A program made the position numbers and the translations under genes. A DNA stretch of 64,000 nucleotides from Liolophura sinensis (lineage: Eukaryota > Mollusca > Polyplacophora > Chitonida > Chitonidae), in contig NC_088302.1 in NCBI RefSeq assembly GCF_032854445.1, forward strand, positions 17,575,767 through 17,639,766, written 5' to 3'. How positions within the stretch are numbered: position 1 is the first letter of the stretch; every line of letters starts with the position of its first letter. The notes below the pieces were generated by a model that saw only the letters and a program-made list of their open reading frames with translations, was not told the DNA's origin and made no database searches. Positions 1-13,084 of the stretch are shown piece after piece.

Positions 1-235
1 CAAATGTCATCCACTGATCATTAACAGGCGTAAGACCACGCGCAGCATCAGACATTCATCTACCAATCCTCATCCATAATGGATGTTCCTGGTGAAAAGT
101 CGCAAGATACGTTAACAGAATAACACAGAAAGTGTATCATAAAGTTAGGCGTTCCAACAAAGCCATGTGAACGGAAGAAGTCATCAGTCGGAAGCTCAAC
201 ACTTTACATTAAAATGATCAGCGGATTACATGTAT

Positions 236-455
236 CTATTTATTTATTTATTTATTTATTTAACTGGCGTTTAACGTCGTACTCAAGAATATTTCACTTG
301 TACGACGGGGACCAGCGTTATGGTGGGCGGAAACCGGGCAGATTACTGTCAGACCTTCCTACGTACGACTGGAGAGGAAGCCACGTGAGCTGGGCTTGAA
401 CTCACAGCCACCATTTGTTGAGAGGCTTCTGGGTCATCGAACTGCACTACAGTGG
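236..455 (-). mobile_element. SINE-A copy
   Basis: The (TTTA)n tail is at the left, followed by the reverse complement of the SINE-A body (gtactcaagaatatttcac, ggaaaccgggcag, gaggaagcc) and a decayed tRNA-like head at the right. The middle (around 345) is deleted relative to the full copy at 14202-14474. Confidence 0.85.
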
Positions 456-2831
456 ATTGCTTCCACAATTAAATTCACACAGGCACGATGTCCTGGTTTT
501 ACATATCTGTATCATTCCTGGTTTAGTTTATTATAATAATTCTTATCTTTTACAGGTCAACGGAATTCGTTAGGCCGCTTAGACATAAAAGGCATTTTAC
601 CAAATACAACACAGTATATAACATACGAGGGTTCGCTAACACAACCCGGATGTCACGAGACGGTTACCTGGATCGTGTTGAACCGCCCAATTTATGTTTC
701 TAAAAAGCAGGTAGGTTTATCCCGGAGTCAGGGTATGATCCTCAGGGACCACAGTGCGCTTTTATCCAATGAAACAGAAGTAATCTAATCTGATAAGTGT
801 AACAGGCTGTCAGTGAATATCCCAATGAATAATTACTGCAAACTTTATCTGTCCATTGGGAGCATCCTCGTGTTTCAATGAAGATATACAGGAATCACCC
901 GTCAATGGATATCTGAATCTAGTTGAGTCTCAATGAAAATCTTCAAGCGACCACAGCATTGGAAAGTCTTGTGTTAACTTTTTGGCCACATTATCTATCC
1001 GTTTGAATGAAGCCATATAAGTATAGATTATCAGATCAAAGAACAAATTCAGGAGCCAAGTGGAAATATTGTCGAAGATGGACACAAAGTAGTATCGGTA
1101 AACCACAAAGCGAATGGATTTGTATAGGTATTCTTGAGCGGATGAGATAATGCCATTTGAAAATGGCACATCGAATTTTTACAAAATGTTAAATCAGATT
1201 TTTTTCAAGAAGAAAGGGGTTGTCGAGATCATTGTTTGCCCTTGAGAATCTCAGTATGACTTCCTTTTTGTTCCTTTTTTTTGGAACCTTGGATAACCAT
1301 TTTGTATAACTATTTTGTTTTTACTATTCAGCATTAATCTCACCAAACCATGATGCCCTTCTTTGCCAGAAAATGTTGACATTGTAAATATCCTTTGAAA
1401 AATATAGACTTTGATATATGTCTGTGGCAAATGTTTGGTGCCCCAGTGGTGTCTACTAACACAGATATGGGCATGGTACCACAATGTGGTAACAAAATTC
1501 CATTTCAACTGGAGAAAGCTTTTATTATAGGTGGTGTTTATAGAAGGAATCTTTGAAATTCAGTTTAGACTGGCGTCTTTTCTGTAATTCAACCAATTAT
1601 GGTTTATTTATCTCGAAGATAGAAAAGCTGCATTTTTAATGGACGATTCAAGACGTTTATAAGGCTGACAATAAGAAAAGTTTTACTCCGGTGTGGCTTT
1701 TCATATATTGAACATTTGCCAATCTTCAAGTTATTTATTCATCAGGGCATTTCGGATGTAGTGCTGACTCTGTACGTCTCGACTTAACCCATTCATTCCG
1801 AGACAACTTCCAATACACTATTTTTACTGGAAAGATGATCGTCAGAGAACATGGAATTGAATGAAAAGAATAACTGCTATTGTCTAGGCGGGGGCAGGCT
1901 ATCAGGATCGGTTTGTAGACAGTTCGTGTCTTCGCATAATTCCAAAACAAATACGTAGCATGAATAATGAAAAAAATTCTATTCATCTTAAAAAAAACCA
2001 TGGAGTATTTGAGTTTCCTCATAAATCATGAAGAAGTTTTTATTGTTTATTTGCAGTGCTATTTTCATCAATAAACATACGCCGTGTGCTCTTCTTTTTC
2101 AGATTGACTTACTGAGAGCTCTGACAAAGGTGGCTTCGAGAATCCACAGATGCTCTTGGAACGAAATAATCGCCGTTCGACCTGTAAACCACAGAGTTAT
2201 ACGGACAAATATAAACTTTGTAAGCACAGGAAGTGAGGGATATTCCTGGGGCGGGAGGGAGAGTGGCGTTTAACAAGAGTGATGGGCTACTCTACACATA
2301 ACCCATCCTTATTTTAGTAAAAAAAAAAAACAAGATATTCATAAAGTAAGAAGTGTTCAGCTTTTTGCAACGACCGCTGCAATTATTCCGTAAAACCTGG
2401 CCCTGCCACGCGGTACTTGGCGTCTAGTGAACAGCTCTGTGAAAATCTCTTTAAACTTTCCAAATTACAACAACTACATACACAAAACGCCGAAGTGCTG
2501 AAACAGTAAACGAATCAGAATTCACTTTCATCGTGATTTTAAACAGTCAAGTGTCCTTGATGTATTGCAAACTTTTTAAAGTTTCTGTCACACTTTCCGC
2601 TGGACTCCAGGTAACACGAGACTTGCGAGATCACATTTAAACGACACTGGAGCCAGTTAGAACGGATACATTTAGCAATGTGACGTAGTAGTTTAACAAA
2701 ATTTATTCCCAGTACCCTATAATAAACACACCAGAAAAGGCATTAATCAGTGGTTTCCGCTATTGGCCAATTAATGTTACCTGATATACTTGAGAGTTGC
2801 ATACCGGTTTCCTGGGCACGTGACCCCTTGC

Positions 2832-2832
<1 letters not shown>
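456..2832. other. Gene-free stretch
   Basis: AT-rich single-copy-looking sequence with only short chance open frames of up to 95 codons. No repeat, exon signal or RNA gene was recognised. Confidence 0.5.

Positions 2833-2922
<90 letters not shown>
2833..2922. repeat. (AT)n microsatellite
   Basis: About 90 bases of almost pure AT dinucleotide, with one phase break near 2869. It lies just upstream of a SINE-A copy. Confidence 0.97.
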
Positions 2923-2924
<2 letters not shown>

Positions 2925-2950
2925 CTGATTTGTCGTTATTCCTCAGTACC

Positions 2951-3150
2951 GGTAGTTAGCACGCTAGCGCAGTGTAATGAACCAGAAGCCTGTCACCAAT
3001 GCGATCGCTGTGAATTCAAGTCCTCCCTTTCCGGCCGTACGTGGGAAGCTTGACAGCAATCTGCGGATGGTCGTGGGATTCCCCGGTTTCTCCCACCATA
3101 ATGCTGGCCGCCGTCGTATAAGTGAAATATTCATGAGTTCGGCGTAAACT
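2951..3150 (+). mobile_element. SINE-A copy, head-truncated
   Basis: The forward SINE-A body begins within the tRNA-like head (ggtagttagcacgctagcgc), continues through the B-box-like gaattcaagtc and ggatggtcgtggg, and ends near ttcggcgtaaac. No A-rich tail remains. Confidence 0.85.
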
Positions 3151-3559
3151 GTCTGTCTGCTCCAAGATCAAATGTTAGCTTTCTTTTCTCATATGTAAGG
3201 CCTATCGCATTTAACCAATCTGGAATACTGTACATATTCAACCTTTTCAACCACTTTCTTCAGTGGAATCTATGCATACAATTATTATGAAATTGATGCC
3301 AAAATGACTTTTTTTCTTTCACTGCAAGCTTCACTGTTCAGATTTTTTCTCTACCCCCAATAGTTCTGTCAGAATGTTTTGAAAAGAGAGGTGGTTGCAA
3401 TTGTTGAAGGATTAGGGTGCTGGAAATTTAAAACATTTCTTCAGTTTATTTATTTAAATATCTGTTTTATTACAGAATAAAGGATGCACAATGAAAAGTG
3501 ATATGTTTTATGAAGGTAAGCACGAATGCTAGCATGAGAATAGAATGATATACTTACAC

Positions 3560-3845
3560 CATCGACAAAAAAACTAGAGTACCGACGACATTGTGATAGT
3601 TGGTTAGTTGTCACACATAACCACTGAAATCCGATTTCTTTTCGTTTTACCTCAGTTAGGATTTTATTCTAGCTGTTCACGTAAAGACTTACGTAGTAGC
3701 AAATTAGCCCCAACACTACCACCCTACCCCCACCCCGCTTAATACTCTCCTTCCAGCACCATGGTTTAAGCAGAGCTAGGTAAAAACAAATGTGGTGATG
3801 TGGGGATGATTTCAATTTATTAGGCGTCAAGGTTCTAAAATTATT
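3560..3845 (+). repeat. Dispersed repeat family D, copy 1
   Basis: Shares the ordered blocks 'gtgatag...tcacacataaccactgaaatccg', 'tacctcagttaggattttattctagctgttca', 'caccatggtttaagcagagctaggtaaaaa' and 'gatg' with copies near 11.7, 13.1, 13.8, 18.4, 26.9, 34.6 and 44.8 kb. No coding capacity is seen; this is probably an old non-autonomous element. Confidence 0.65.
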
Positions 3846-4738
3846 CGAAACAGTTCTTTAAATTTAACGTGTTCCAAAAATTTACAAAAGAGATACCGGA
3901 CTTGTTTTTAACATTAGCTGAAATGCTTAGGTAGAAATTGCCTACGACTGGCGTCCTCAAGCTCCTGTACTGAACCAATGTTGGGCTGCTTGAATCATGA
4001 TGACAGGTGTACCTAATATTACCCAGTTGCCTGTTCTGTTTGTGAGTTTTCCCGAAATGGTTGACCTTGTCAGAGAAAACTCATTTGGGTGAGCTTCAGT
4101 CAGGCGCAAAATTAGCTCCCAATCCCACCCGAGTACCACCGTTTTTCCCACTTATGTAAATATTTAATGCGTAAAACTCTGATGGCTGTATGGAATGTTT
4201 GTGGAATCATGTTTTTTGTTATACAATTTAGTCGACGTTAATCACTCTAAGATGAAGTCAGTATTATCGTGTAACCTGGCAACATTTCTCAACGCGCTGA
4301 GGTTATGATTCAGCCAGGATAGAAAATGAAAGGCTTAAGACAGCCAAGTACAACTAGGGCACTATGTTTTTTTTTTTTTGTTTCGTGCATTTTTTACCGC
4401 TTTGTTCTGTGCAGTAGAATGGATACATTCATCGTACAATAGTGACAGCTTAACTGGTTCTAGAATTGCTTTTTTCAGGATTTACATTTTTAGGTTAAAA
4501 TAAGTAGTAATATTCATACCACATTCCATTGTGTACAGCAGTAGCGGGCATATGCACTGAGTAAGATTATGACTTGGCTTTCGAAGTCCTATTTTAAAGG
4601 ATCAAAAAGACACCGTATTGTCACGTCGGGTTGGTTCAGCGGTCCTGTTTTCTCAGGCTATGTCGTGAATAAACCTAATGTTTCTTGCATTCGTTTTCTC
4701 TCAATTATGCAAATGCATCCTTACTCGCTAATAGAACC

Positions 4739-4985
4739 AGGCCCCGGGATCACAAAGCGATTATACAGGTAAATTTAAGTCAAACATTTCAAATCACTTT
4801 AAAATTGTTATTTGTTACGTAGCAAGATCAAAATATTGCTTGACAAAGTAAATTCTGAGTAAGTTATTGTAACACAAATTTCAGTTAAAATAACGGAAAG
4901 AAACATCCCAAGTTTAATGACTGAAATTTTGACTTAGGTCTAAGATTGCTGCCTGATTGGGGCCTGATTCTTAAATTAGGATTTA
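4739..4985. mobile_element. Fold-back MITE (GGCCC type), copy 1
   Basis: Begins aggccccgggatcacaaagcgat and ends gcctgattggggcct, with imperfect inverted ends. The interior (tcaaaatattgcttgac, aaataacggaaa) matches 10104-10265. No open frame of note. Confidence 0.6.
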
Positions 4986-7900
4986 GATGCTCTTGTATTG
5001 GCAGGGATTTTGCTTATCGTATCTAATTCAGCTGTGAAATACGCTTCGACAAACATGCATACAATTTTCTAAAAATGCCAAAAATTGCAGACATATATGT
5101 ATTTCATGTTGCTCTTATTCCATTCTTACAGTCAATAAGCGTTATAAGGACTGAGTATATAGCTGTGTTGTTTGGGATATAATTGTGAAGCCATAGATGT
5201 GTGCTGAAAACAACGCCATTGATTGATATCTAGGTAGGTAAACATTAAATATATCAGCAAGTTAAACTCTGCCATTCTCTGCCGCACGGGGGCGTATAGT
5301 TTTAGTCGGTTTGCTCTTCCATTATCTCGGGGCTTTAGTAAGCTAGCTGTTTGATTAATAGCTGTCCACGAGTCCAGACATGCCGGCAGGAAGACATTGA
5401 ACTTTTGGCTGAGTCTTAAAGACGAGGCGTATTTGTCTCTGGCCGTATAGGGGGAAAGTCATCCATGCAAATACAGGCCTAAATGTGAAGTAATTATTGC
5501 TTGTCCAACAATTCCCCAATCGTCCCTATCCATGACTGATTGATTGATTGGTTAATTCATTGATATCTTTGCGCGGTAGCTGACAGATGACTGTGACATT
5601 TTTCTTTTACTCTTCCCACACTAAATCAATCCGTTCGTTTCCTAACTTGCCGATTCCCTCACCGTTTCACCCCTTTAGTTATGCCATCATTAAATGAACT
5701 AGCTCTATTCACTTATCCTGTGTAAGAATAGCTCACATCAGCCTTGTTTAATCGATGTAAATTAATTCTGAACTGTTCTTCTCTGGCATTTCAGGTACTG
5801 TCCGACGTCCAAAACATTGATTGAACTTGTCCAAGGACTATGCATATTACCAAAGTATACAGAGAGCTGAAACCTTGTTAAACAGGGTTTTTCCATTACT
5901 GGCAGACATGTTTGTATACACCGCTTTCCCAAACTGTCTTCCAAAGACGATATTGGCAGATTTCTCTCCAGGGTGTGTGCGGTGGTGATGTTTGACTACT
6001 CCTTTAACTATGCAGACATATCTAGCCTATTTATATAAGTGTCTTACGGTGTGAAAACAGATTGTTCCACTAGTCAAGGGAGGTAACTCGTGTGCTTTCA
6101 AGACCAAAGCGACTTTTTGGACAAAACTCATTCACTTTTGGAGAATTTAGACCGGCCATGGACGAAATGATCCAAGAAATAAACATTATTGAATAGCGGG
6201 AAGACGACACCTCTTGCTCCATGTGGATTATCGGATAGCACAAGCAACAATGTAAGGCTGTATGTTTGTGTCGACGTTGGTGGATTTCGTAGGAATCTGT
6301 GCCCCTGAGGCAAAGACCGGGAGATCAGATTAATTTTAGACCTCTCCCAAATGTTTGCCAGCCCCCTGTGACGTGTGTGTGTGTGTGAGATGGGGAAAAT
6401 ATTTGAGGCGGCAAATCAGAGCGCGGTTAGTTTATCCGACAAAAGGATGTCTGAAACATCTTTTTATGATATCTATCTTTCTTCCGTTTTATTTATGCCT
6501 GTAAGTAATTTTATCAAGTTGCCTTACCTATATACCGGTATCTATTTAGCTATTGAAAATGTGCTTTCTGTCCTGTTGGCTGATAAATGTACTGCTGTCT
6601 GCCATATTCATCATGAGCCTCAGTTGACCGGGTGAACCGCGGTTCACACCGGAAGTATTCTCTTCCTACCACCAGATGGCGCCTGTACAGAATCCAAGTC
6701 CTTCTAATGTTGTCTGGTGAACAGTGTCAGATACCGTGTTTTTAACAGATTGTTCATCATTTTTCTTTTACTTCATTTAATTTTATCTGGAACCATTGTG
6801 ACAAAAAACATTTATTACAAACCATCCGCCTAGTATTTTAAAAGGGAAAATAAGAGGTGAAAATGAGTTCCAGTTGAAAGGAATGCACCCTTTTTTGTGA
6901 AAACGACCACGAACTCTTGCTGCTGAAGGCTGCGCAGCTACAGTGTAAAATATACGACTGACTAAAACACCTTTTAGTTTTATTTATATAAAAGTGAAAT
7001 ATCAATACCTCCAAGCGGAGTAATCCGCTTGCAAGGTATGTTGAATGCCACGACCTTTGGCTGTAAACCGAATGTTACCATGGCTATAGTGAGAATCCAG
7101 GTTCTTGTAAGTTTGGGGAAAAACTGCTCGCTCTAAGCTTTACGTTGTCCTGCAGAAACAAAGCAAGTTGTGGTAAATTCGAGAAAGATATATAGTTGAA
7201 ATTGAACTTATTCATTTATTTATTTGATATGTGTTTTACACCGGACTGAAGAATATTTCAGGTATTCCTGCGTCGTGGGAGTAAACGGGACAGAGCCCTG
7301 GGAAACTCACGACCATCAGCAGGCTGCTGGCTGACCTTCCAACATACGACTGGAGAAGTTGAAACTGCAGTTTAAACCGATAATTTCGTTTTATAATTTG
7401 TTTAATCCTTTTTGTTTTAAATTCTGTCAGAGACCTTAGGAATCCACGACATTACACGATTCACGTAACAAACCTTAAAAGTCACAGCCGAACAAACAAA
7501 AGCTGGATTCGAACACATAATCTTGCTGGTTAAGAACTATAATTGTGTGAAGCACTGATTAAATTTGACTGAAGAATTTGTAGGGGAACAAATAACTTAT
7601 AACGACTTGATAAACTTGGTAAGTGACTACCACTTTACAGCAATTTTGAAATGTGACACTTTTTCCCGCGCAATAGCGATTCGAGTCCAAGTTTAATTGG
7701 CGTTGTTCTGTTTCATTGCATAAGTGTAATACGTCACCAGTCTGAATACAAAACGCCATAGTAAATGAAAGAATGAACAACTGACTACAAAACTTAAACC
7801 CGAATTAGTTTAGGCTCCCTTTGCATACAGTCTACGAACTAAACAGGTCTGGACATTTGAGAATTCAGTAGGCTACTGAGCACTTTTCGTCCCGCGTAGT

Positions 7901-9659
7901 AATCAGTTTATTGAGAAACACAATGTGTGTAAAAAATGCCCGCTTGCTTAGAAAGCTGCTTCTCTTCGAAAGTCATTCAACAAACATTGGAACACTGGCT
8001 GGCAAAACTGAACCAGAGACAATTGCTGCTGGTGGAAGGCAAGTTATCTTCAGTGAATGTTGGACTGCGCAAACACACGGGCATCGTCGACAACTTATTG
8101 TTACTAAGTTTCCATTAACAAATTAGAGCTCGGATTATAATATACTATAATAGTAGTAGATTATATAACACATGTTGATGTCATCTGTTTGATTTTGAAT
8201 TTATTTCGATGTAATCTTCTTCTAACAGACAATTTTAATGGTACACATTTCTAGCTTTTATCAAAGATTATTGTAAAAAGCTGTTGACACCGTCTTTTAG
8301 GCACGACTCATTATAAAAGTCATATTTGATTTCCACAAGTTTATCTGATTTACCGTCCGAAAAACGACGCTATCGCAAATACCAGCACAACCTAATAACG
8401 CAAGCTGTGTTTATTGGTTTATCGACATCCAGACGAACAACCCACATATCTGACATTTTCAGAGAGTTATTCATACTGTAGTATTTCTTGACTTCCCATT
8501 ATTTATCTAGGCAATAAATAATTTCTACCATAGACACAATAACATAGGATATCAAATGCACCGACAACGTCAGAATCTGCGTCAAAATTAATCCATAAAA
8601 GCTCTTTATTTATCTTGGAAAGCTTCATATGTCTTATGACATGAACTAACACTGACCAAGGTCTGCTTTTCCAGACCACTTCTTTTGCAGATAGGGAGGT
8701 GTGGCGAGTAATCAGGTCTAAAGATTGTCTACTAAATGTCGTCTGCTTAGACAAGCATGCTCCTCCGCGATTCAAAAGTGACATAAAGAACTCGACAGAA
8801 CATCCCCTGATAGTTCTGAATACATCCGGGAAAGGTACGAGACGAAAATACACATTCAGAAATCGAACTTATTCTACTCTTGACTTAAAGATAACCAAGG
8901 AATTACTAGTCAACCGTACAGATAACGTTCTTCCTCTCGACCATTTGGAAATTCGTCGTTGATTCTCATTTCCTCACGAATGAAATATTAATGAAGAATT
9001 TGACACTGCATTATCTACTCGGAATTTCCCACATGGTCCGTTATAGTCAAAGATGTAAAGACTGTCATTAACTTACTCCGTTTGTGAATTGTTTCGAAAA
9101 CTTTTTCACTCAACCGGTACAATATAGTGATATTTCTTCCCGTTATTACCCAGAAAAATGTTAAAATTCTTGATGTCCCAGCTAAACAGTTAAAATTGAT
9201 CCACAAAATGTCAAAATAGGAAGGTTACGTTCAATCACACGCGAATTCAACGTACATATCGACCTACCATACTCTACAATATCTATTAGATGTAAACGTA
9301 GGAAACGCCCAATATCTTCAAAACTCGCGAAACAGTGTGCCCAGTCATCAAAATTTGCCCTCCTTTCTCTATATTGATTTTCTTTTCTCCAAAAACTCAG
9401 GAAATTTTAATTGCAAAAACACCTGAATTTATTTTAATGCCTAAAGTGTTGATCAGTCTTGTCGATCCGCCATGTTGGCTCTGTTGGTATCAATCCCGAA
9501 ATGGACAATCAACATTACTACGCAGTGTATTCCATGACTGAAAATCACAGAATAAAGATGGACGTAGTCTAGTCGGTTCTTGAATTCCAAGAAAGCCTTG
9601 TTGTCGTAAAAATCTTCCTATATTGAACATTTACCAATACGGTGGGGTGGGGGTGGGGA
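4986..9659. other. Gene-free stretch
   Basis: Apart from the SINE-A fragment at 7205-7362 and a short GT run near 6374, nothing was recognised. The longest open frame (8503-8853, minus, 116 codons) has no recognisable motif and no clear splice context. Confidence 0.5.
7205..7362 (-). mobile_element. SINE-A fragment
   Basis: A (TTTA)-like tail at 7205-7226 is followed by gtgttttacaccggactgaagaatattt and the conserved cgaccatcagcaggctgctg block. The tRNA-like head is missing. Confidence 0.75.
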
Positions 9660-9789
9660 GTGGGGGCTTTATCACAGGTAGATTTTGGGCCTAGACAAAT
9701 TATTTGTCAGATTTAAAAATTAACGGTGTGGATCGAAGTGTGTTTAAAGCCTTCAATTCTTAAAGAACTTGTAGGGTGGGAGAAATTTA
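9660..9789 (+). repeat. Left arm of a 130-bp inverted repeat
   Basis: The sequence from tgggggctttatcacag to ggtgggagaaattt is repeated in reverse complement at 10264-10392 with about three mismatches. The arms are separated by about 475 bp. Confidence 0.9.
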
Positions 9790-10103
9790 AAGCTCATGTT
9801 AGCGCGACAGACAGGATTCGAGCATCTGTGCATTCAAAAGCCTTGTCCAGAATTTTGACGAACACGCATCGATAACCAGGAAAGGACAGCCCAAGAGAAT
9901 AATTTTACGTTTCCAAAACAGTGTTGAATACAGAAATGCGTATTAAAGAACGACAGTAAAGGTACCGTGACAAAAGTTTTCTTTCAACCCAGAAAGCGAA
10001 TCAGTAGCCTTTTAGTGTCTTGCTTGTGTACCATAGAATAACTCCAGATTTATAAACATGTTTCATCGGTGTTTTACGGGCGAATGAAACCAAATATAAA
10101 CCC

Positions 10104-10443
10104 CATGCCCAGGGATCACGAAGCGATCTCGAACTTCAGTCAAAATTTCAAAACACTTTGAAAATGTTATTTCTGATATAACGAGGTCAAAATATTGCTC
10201 GACAACGTAAATTCCGGTCAAGTTATTGCGCAACAAATTTCGAGGAAAATAACGGAAAATAATAAATTTCTCCCACCCTACAAATTCTATAAGAATTGAA
10301 GGCTTTAAACACACTTCGATCCACACCGGTAATTTTTAAATCTGACAAATAATTTGTCTAGGCCCAAAATCTACCTGTGATAAAGCCCCCACTAAATTTA
10401 GTGATTCAAATTTGGACTTAAGATCGTTTCGTGAGCCCTGGGC
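10104..10443. mobile_element. Fold-back MITE (GGCCC type), copy 2, with 130-bp insertion
   Basis: The left end gcccagggatcacgaagcgat and the right end atcgtttcgtgagccctgggc are inverted repeats. The interior matches 4739-4985. The 10264-10392 block (right arm of the inverted repeat with 9660-9789) interrupts it and is absent from copy 1. Confidence 0.65.
10264..10392 (-). repeat. Right arm of a 130-bp inverted repeat
   Basis: Reverse complement of 9660-9789, nearly identical, so the duplication is recent. It interrupts the MITE copy at 10104-10443. Confidence 0.9.
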
Positions 10444-10824
10444 CACATCCAAAACAAATGAATACTAGACGATCGTATTAGGAAGCCTTCAGCTTGATTG
10501 TTAGATTTATTAGTTATTGTGTCACAGAGAATTTTTCATTTATAGGATGACGGTGAGTTTTATGTGTGGAGGAAAACCATGTGCACGGGGTAAACCACCT
10601 ATGCCTTTGGAAGGTTATTGAAGAACTTTCCATGAGTGACGTACTAATATGCATATCAATATGTGAAAGAACAGAGATAATCAACAAACGCTAGGTTGCA
10701 CACATGGCCACATGAGTGTCGTTGTTCACTTACAATCACGAAGAGACCATAAGCAGTGGGTGCAAGGTGTCCACAAATTACATAACCAAGACTAGGGTTG
10801 AACCCACATACTAGTGATTGAGAG

Positions 10825-10875
10825 TGAGTGAGTGAGTGCTTGGGGTTTAACGTCGTACTCAACAATTTTTCAGTC
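10825..10875 (-). mobile_element. SINE-B 3' stub with 14-bp target duplication
   Basis: Only the last 51 bases of SINE-B are present (tgagtgagtgagtgcttggg to caatttttcagtc). They are flanked by ctagtgattgagag at 10811-10824 and 10876-10889. Confidence 0.85.
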
Positions 10876-11454
10876 CTAGTGATTGAGAGGCAAGAGCCTT
10901 AAACATTCGTCACCACACACACCACGCGAAAGTAAGGAAAGTAAATACACTTAAGGCAGCAGCTTTTCGTTCCTCAATCATATCGGAGAATTTTTGGCCA
11001 ATATTCCAGGCACGAAGCCTTTTCAGAATTTCAATTTCGTATTCCCGGAACTCATCTTCGTGACCTTTCATATTTGTGCCTTGGTCTCATGCCATGCAGT
11101 TAGCCAATTAAACACCGATGACCATATATAATTAATAGTTCAGGGTTAACCGTTATTGGACGCTGCTATGAAACACGCCGGGGATCCTGAAGATTCAATT
11201 AATAACCATTAAAAATAGTATAACAATTACTTTAACATACCATCCGTATAATTCCTGAATCCATACCGCCTATGATTACTAAAACGGACAGTTGTTTTTG
11301 TGATACCAGTGCAGTGTGTATCCTAAACTGATTTTTGCATTTTCATGAAACCGAGAAAGATTCTGGTATAGCGCTCTAGAAGGATGGAATCTTTACACTT
11401 TTATATGCAAAAAGGGTTTGTGTTAACTTTGTATAGCTTTGTGATTCCACTGCC

Positions 11455-11455
<1 letters not shown>

Positions 11456-11493
<38 letters not shown>
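11456..11493. repeat. (TGAT)n microsatellite
   Basis: About nine pure tetranucleotide units. Confidence 0.95.
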
Positions 11494-11496
<3 letters not shown>

Positions 11497-11659
11497 GATC
11501 AACGCAGCGATCAAGAATATCTCACTTATAAGAAGAGAGTCAGCGGAAGTGAAAGAAATCGGATTGACCCGAGCATAACATCACAAGGCCTATGAACGTA
11601 TTTTCATCCGTAGAGCGAGCTCCAAGTGTTCGCCATGTTGACTGACAACAGGGAAGAAG

Positions 11660-12170
11660 TAAAACCGAGCAGCAACGGTAGTGTGATAATTCGCAAATTG
11701 TCGCATGTAACCTGTGAAATACAGCCTCTTGTCAATTCACATCAGTAATGGTTTTGGCCTACTTATTCCTCTAAATATTAAAGATTACAGTATAGAGAGT
11801 AAAATCCAAGCAATAACAACAGTGTTACCGGTGAAATCCGGTTCTTGTCAGTTCAGCTCAATAAAGGTTTTATTCCCTTTTGTCCATGTATATGTCCATC
11901 TATGTGCTTATAAAGTAACAACGTAAACGCCCTCTAGCGCTATGACTTAAAGAAAAATATGCGGTGATGTTAGCTGCAATCTATTAGAACCCACATGTCT
12001 ACAATTACCCAATGCTTAAATAGTGGCAAATGACCACCCCCCACCCCCACTTCCCCACAACAATTTGCACCATGTCTTATAAGCAGAATTAGATATATGC
12101 AGGAATGTTTATTACAATATATAACACGTCACTGATCTAGAAGTACTCAAAAGGACTGTCGGAAACATCC
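11660..12170 (+). repeat. Dispersed repeat family D, copy 2
   Basis: Carries agcaacggtagtgtgataattcgcaaattgt, cctgtgaaatacagcctcttgtcaatt, ccggtgaaatccggttcttgt, caccatgtcttataagcagaattag and cactgatctagaagta. Two gtgaaatncgg blocks indicate an internal partial duplication. Confidence 0.6.
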
Positions 12171-13084
12171 TGCGATGAATGTCAACCTTTTAGGATATAC
12201 TGCCAACAAGGCCCAAAGAACTGCTTTCTGGGGTTTCGGTAAAATTCCACCAATGCCACGTAAAACCTTTGTAATGTCCTTTGTAAAACTGGGAAATATA
12301 AAGGTCGTCAGTTTTGATATGATATAGTGTTGAATGTATGTAGTCTTTGAATTGCTTACAAAACATTTCTCTTATAAATCGATTCGTTGCACGTTCAGTG
12401 GTATAGAACGTTCAGTCTCAGACGAAACTGCAGCTTCAATACGCCTACGTCAATAGTGGCCTTCTCCACCGAAGTTGAACGCATAGAGGTGAACAAGAAC
12501 TAGTGTAGGATGTCTTCGACCTGGTCAATGGTCTGGACATTAGGGCCATATTGCTGCAAGAAACCGCCTTTACTATAGGACCGAGATATTACTCAGTGTC
12601 ACAGTAAACCTAAAGCGAGTTTAAATCGTGCGCGTTTTGACCAAAAGGCGAAGTGAAAGTGTAAGGGAAATAACTCCGAACACATCCAATCCGAAAGCTA
12701 AATCCTCACCAATGACGTCTATTACAACAACAATTCTCCTTGGCACTATTCAGTCGTCGTCTCTCGCCATTTTAATACAGCTGCTGGAGTTAATTTGATT
12801 TGATCTTGTTGATGTTTCACGCAAAATGTATACTTCACAGTAGGGTCTCAGAGGTTTTTTTTACGAGAGTGGCATGTAATGATGCTCCCTTGTGAAGTTC
12901 GCAGGAGACCATTTGCTTGTCACCAATATGACATAAAGGTACATGAATATTAAAGTCAGGAAAAAGCCAGTAAATCAGTTAGATGGGGCAAACTTCAGCG
13001 TGCTCACTAAAAGGTTATCCCCAAGGACAAGCGGCCCTTGACAAATAGGCCTAGATGTCGGTGTCACGGGCTCTGCTGGGAGTA

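Noticed and set aside
8503..8853. 116-codon minus-strand frame
   Set aside because: No recognisable motif, no repeat of its codons elsewhere and no splice or promoter context; length is within chance.
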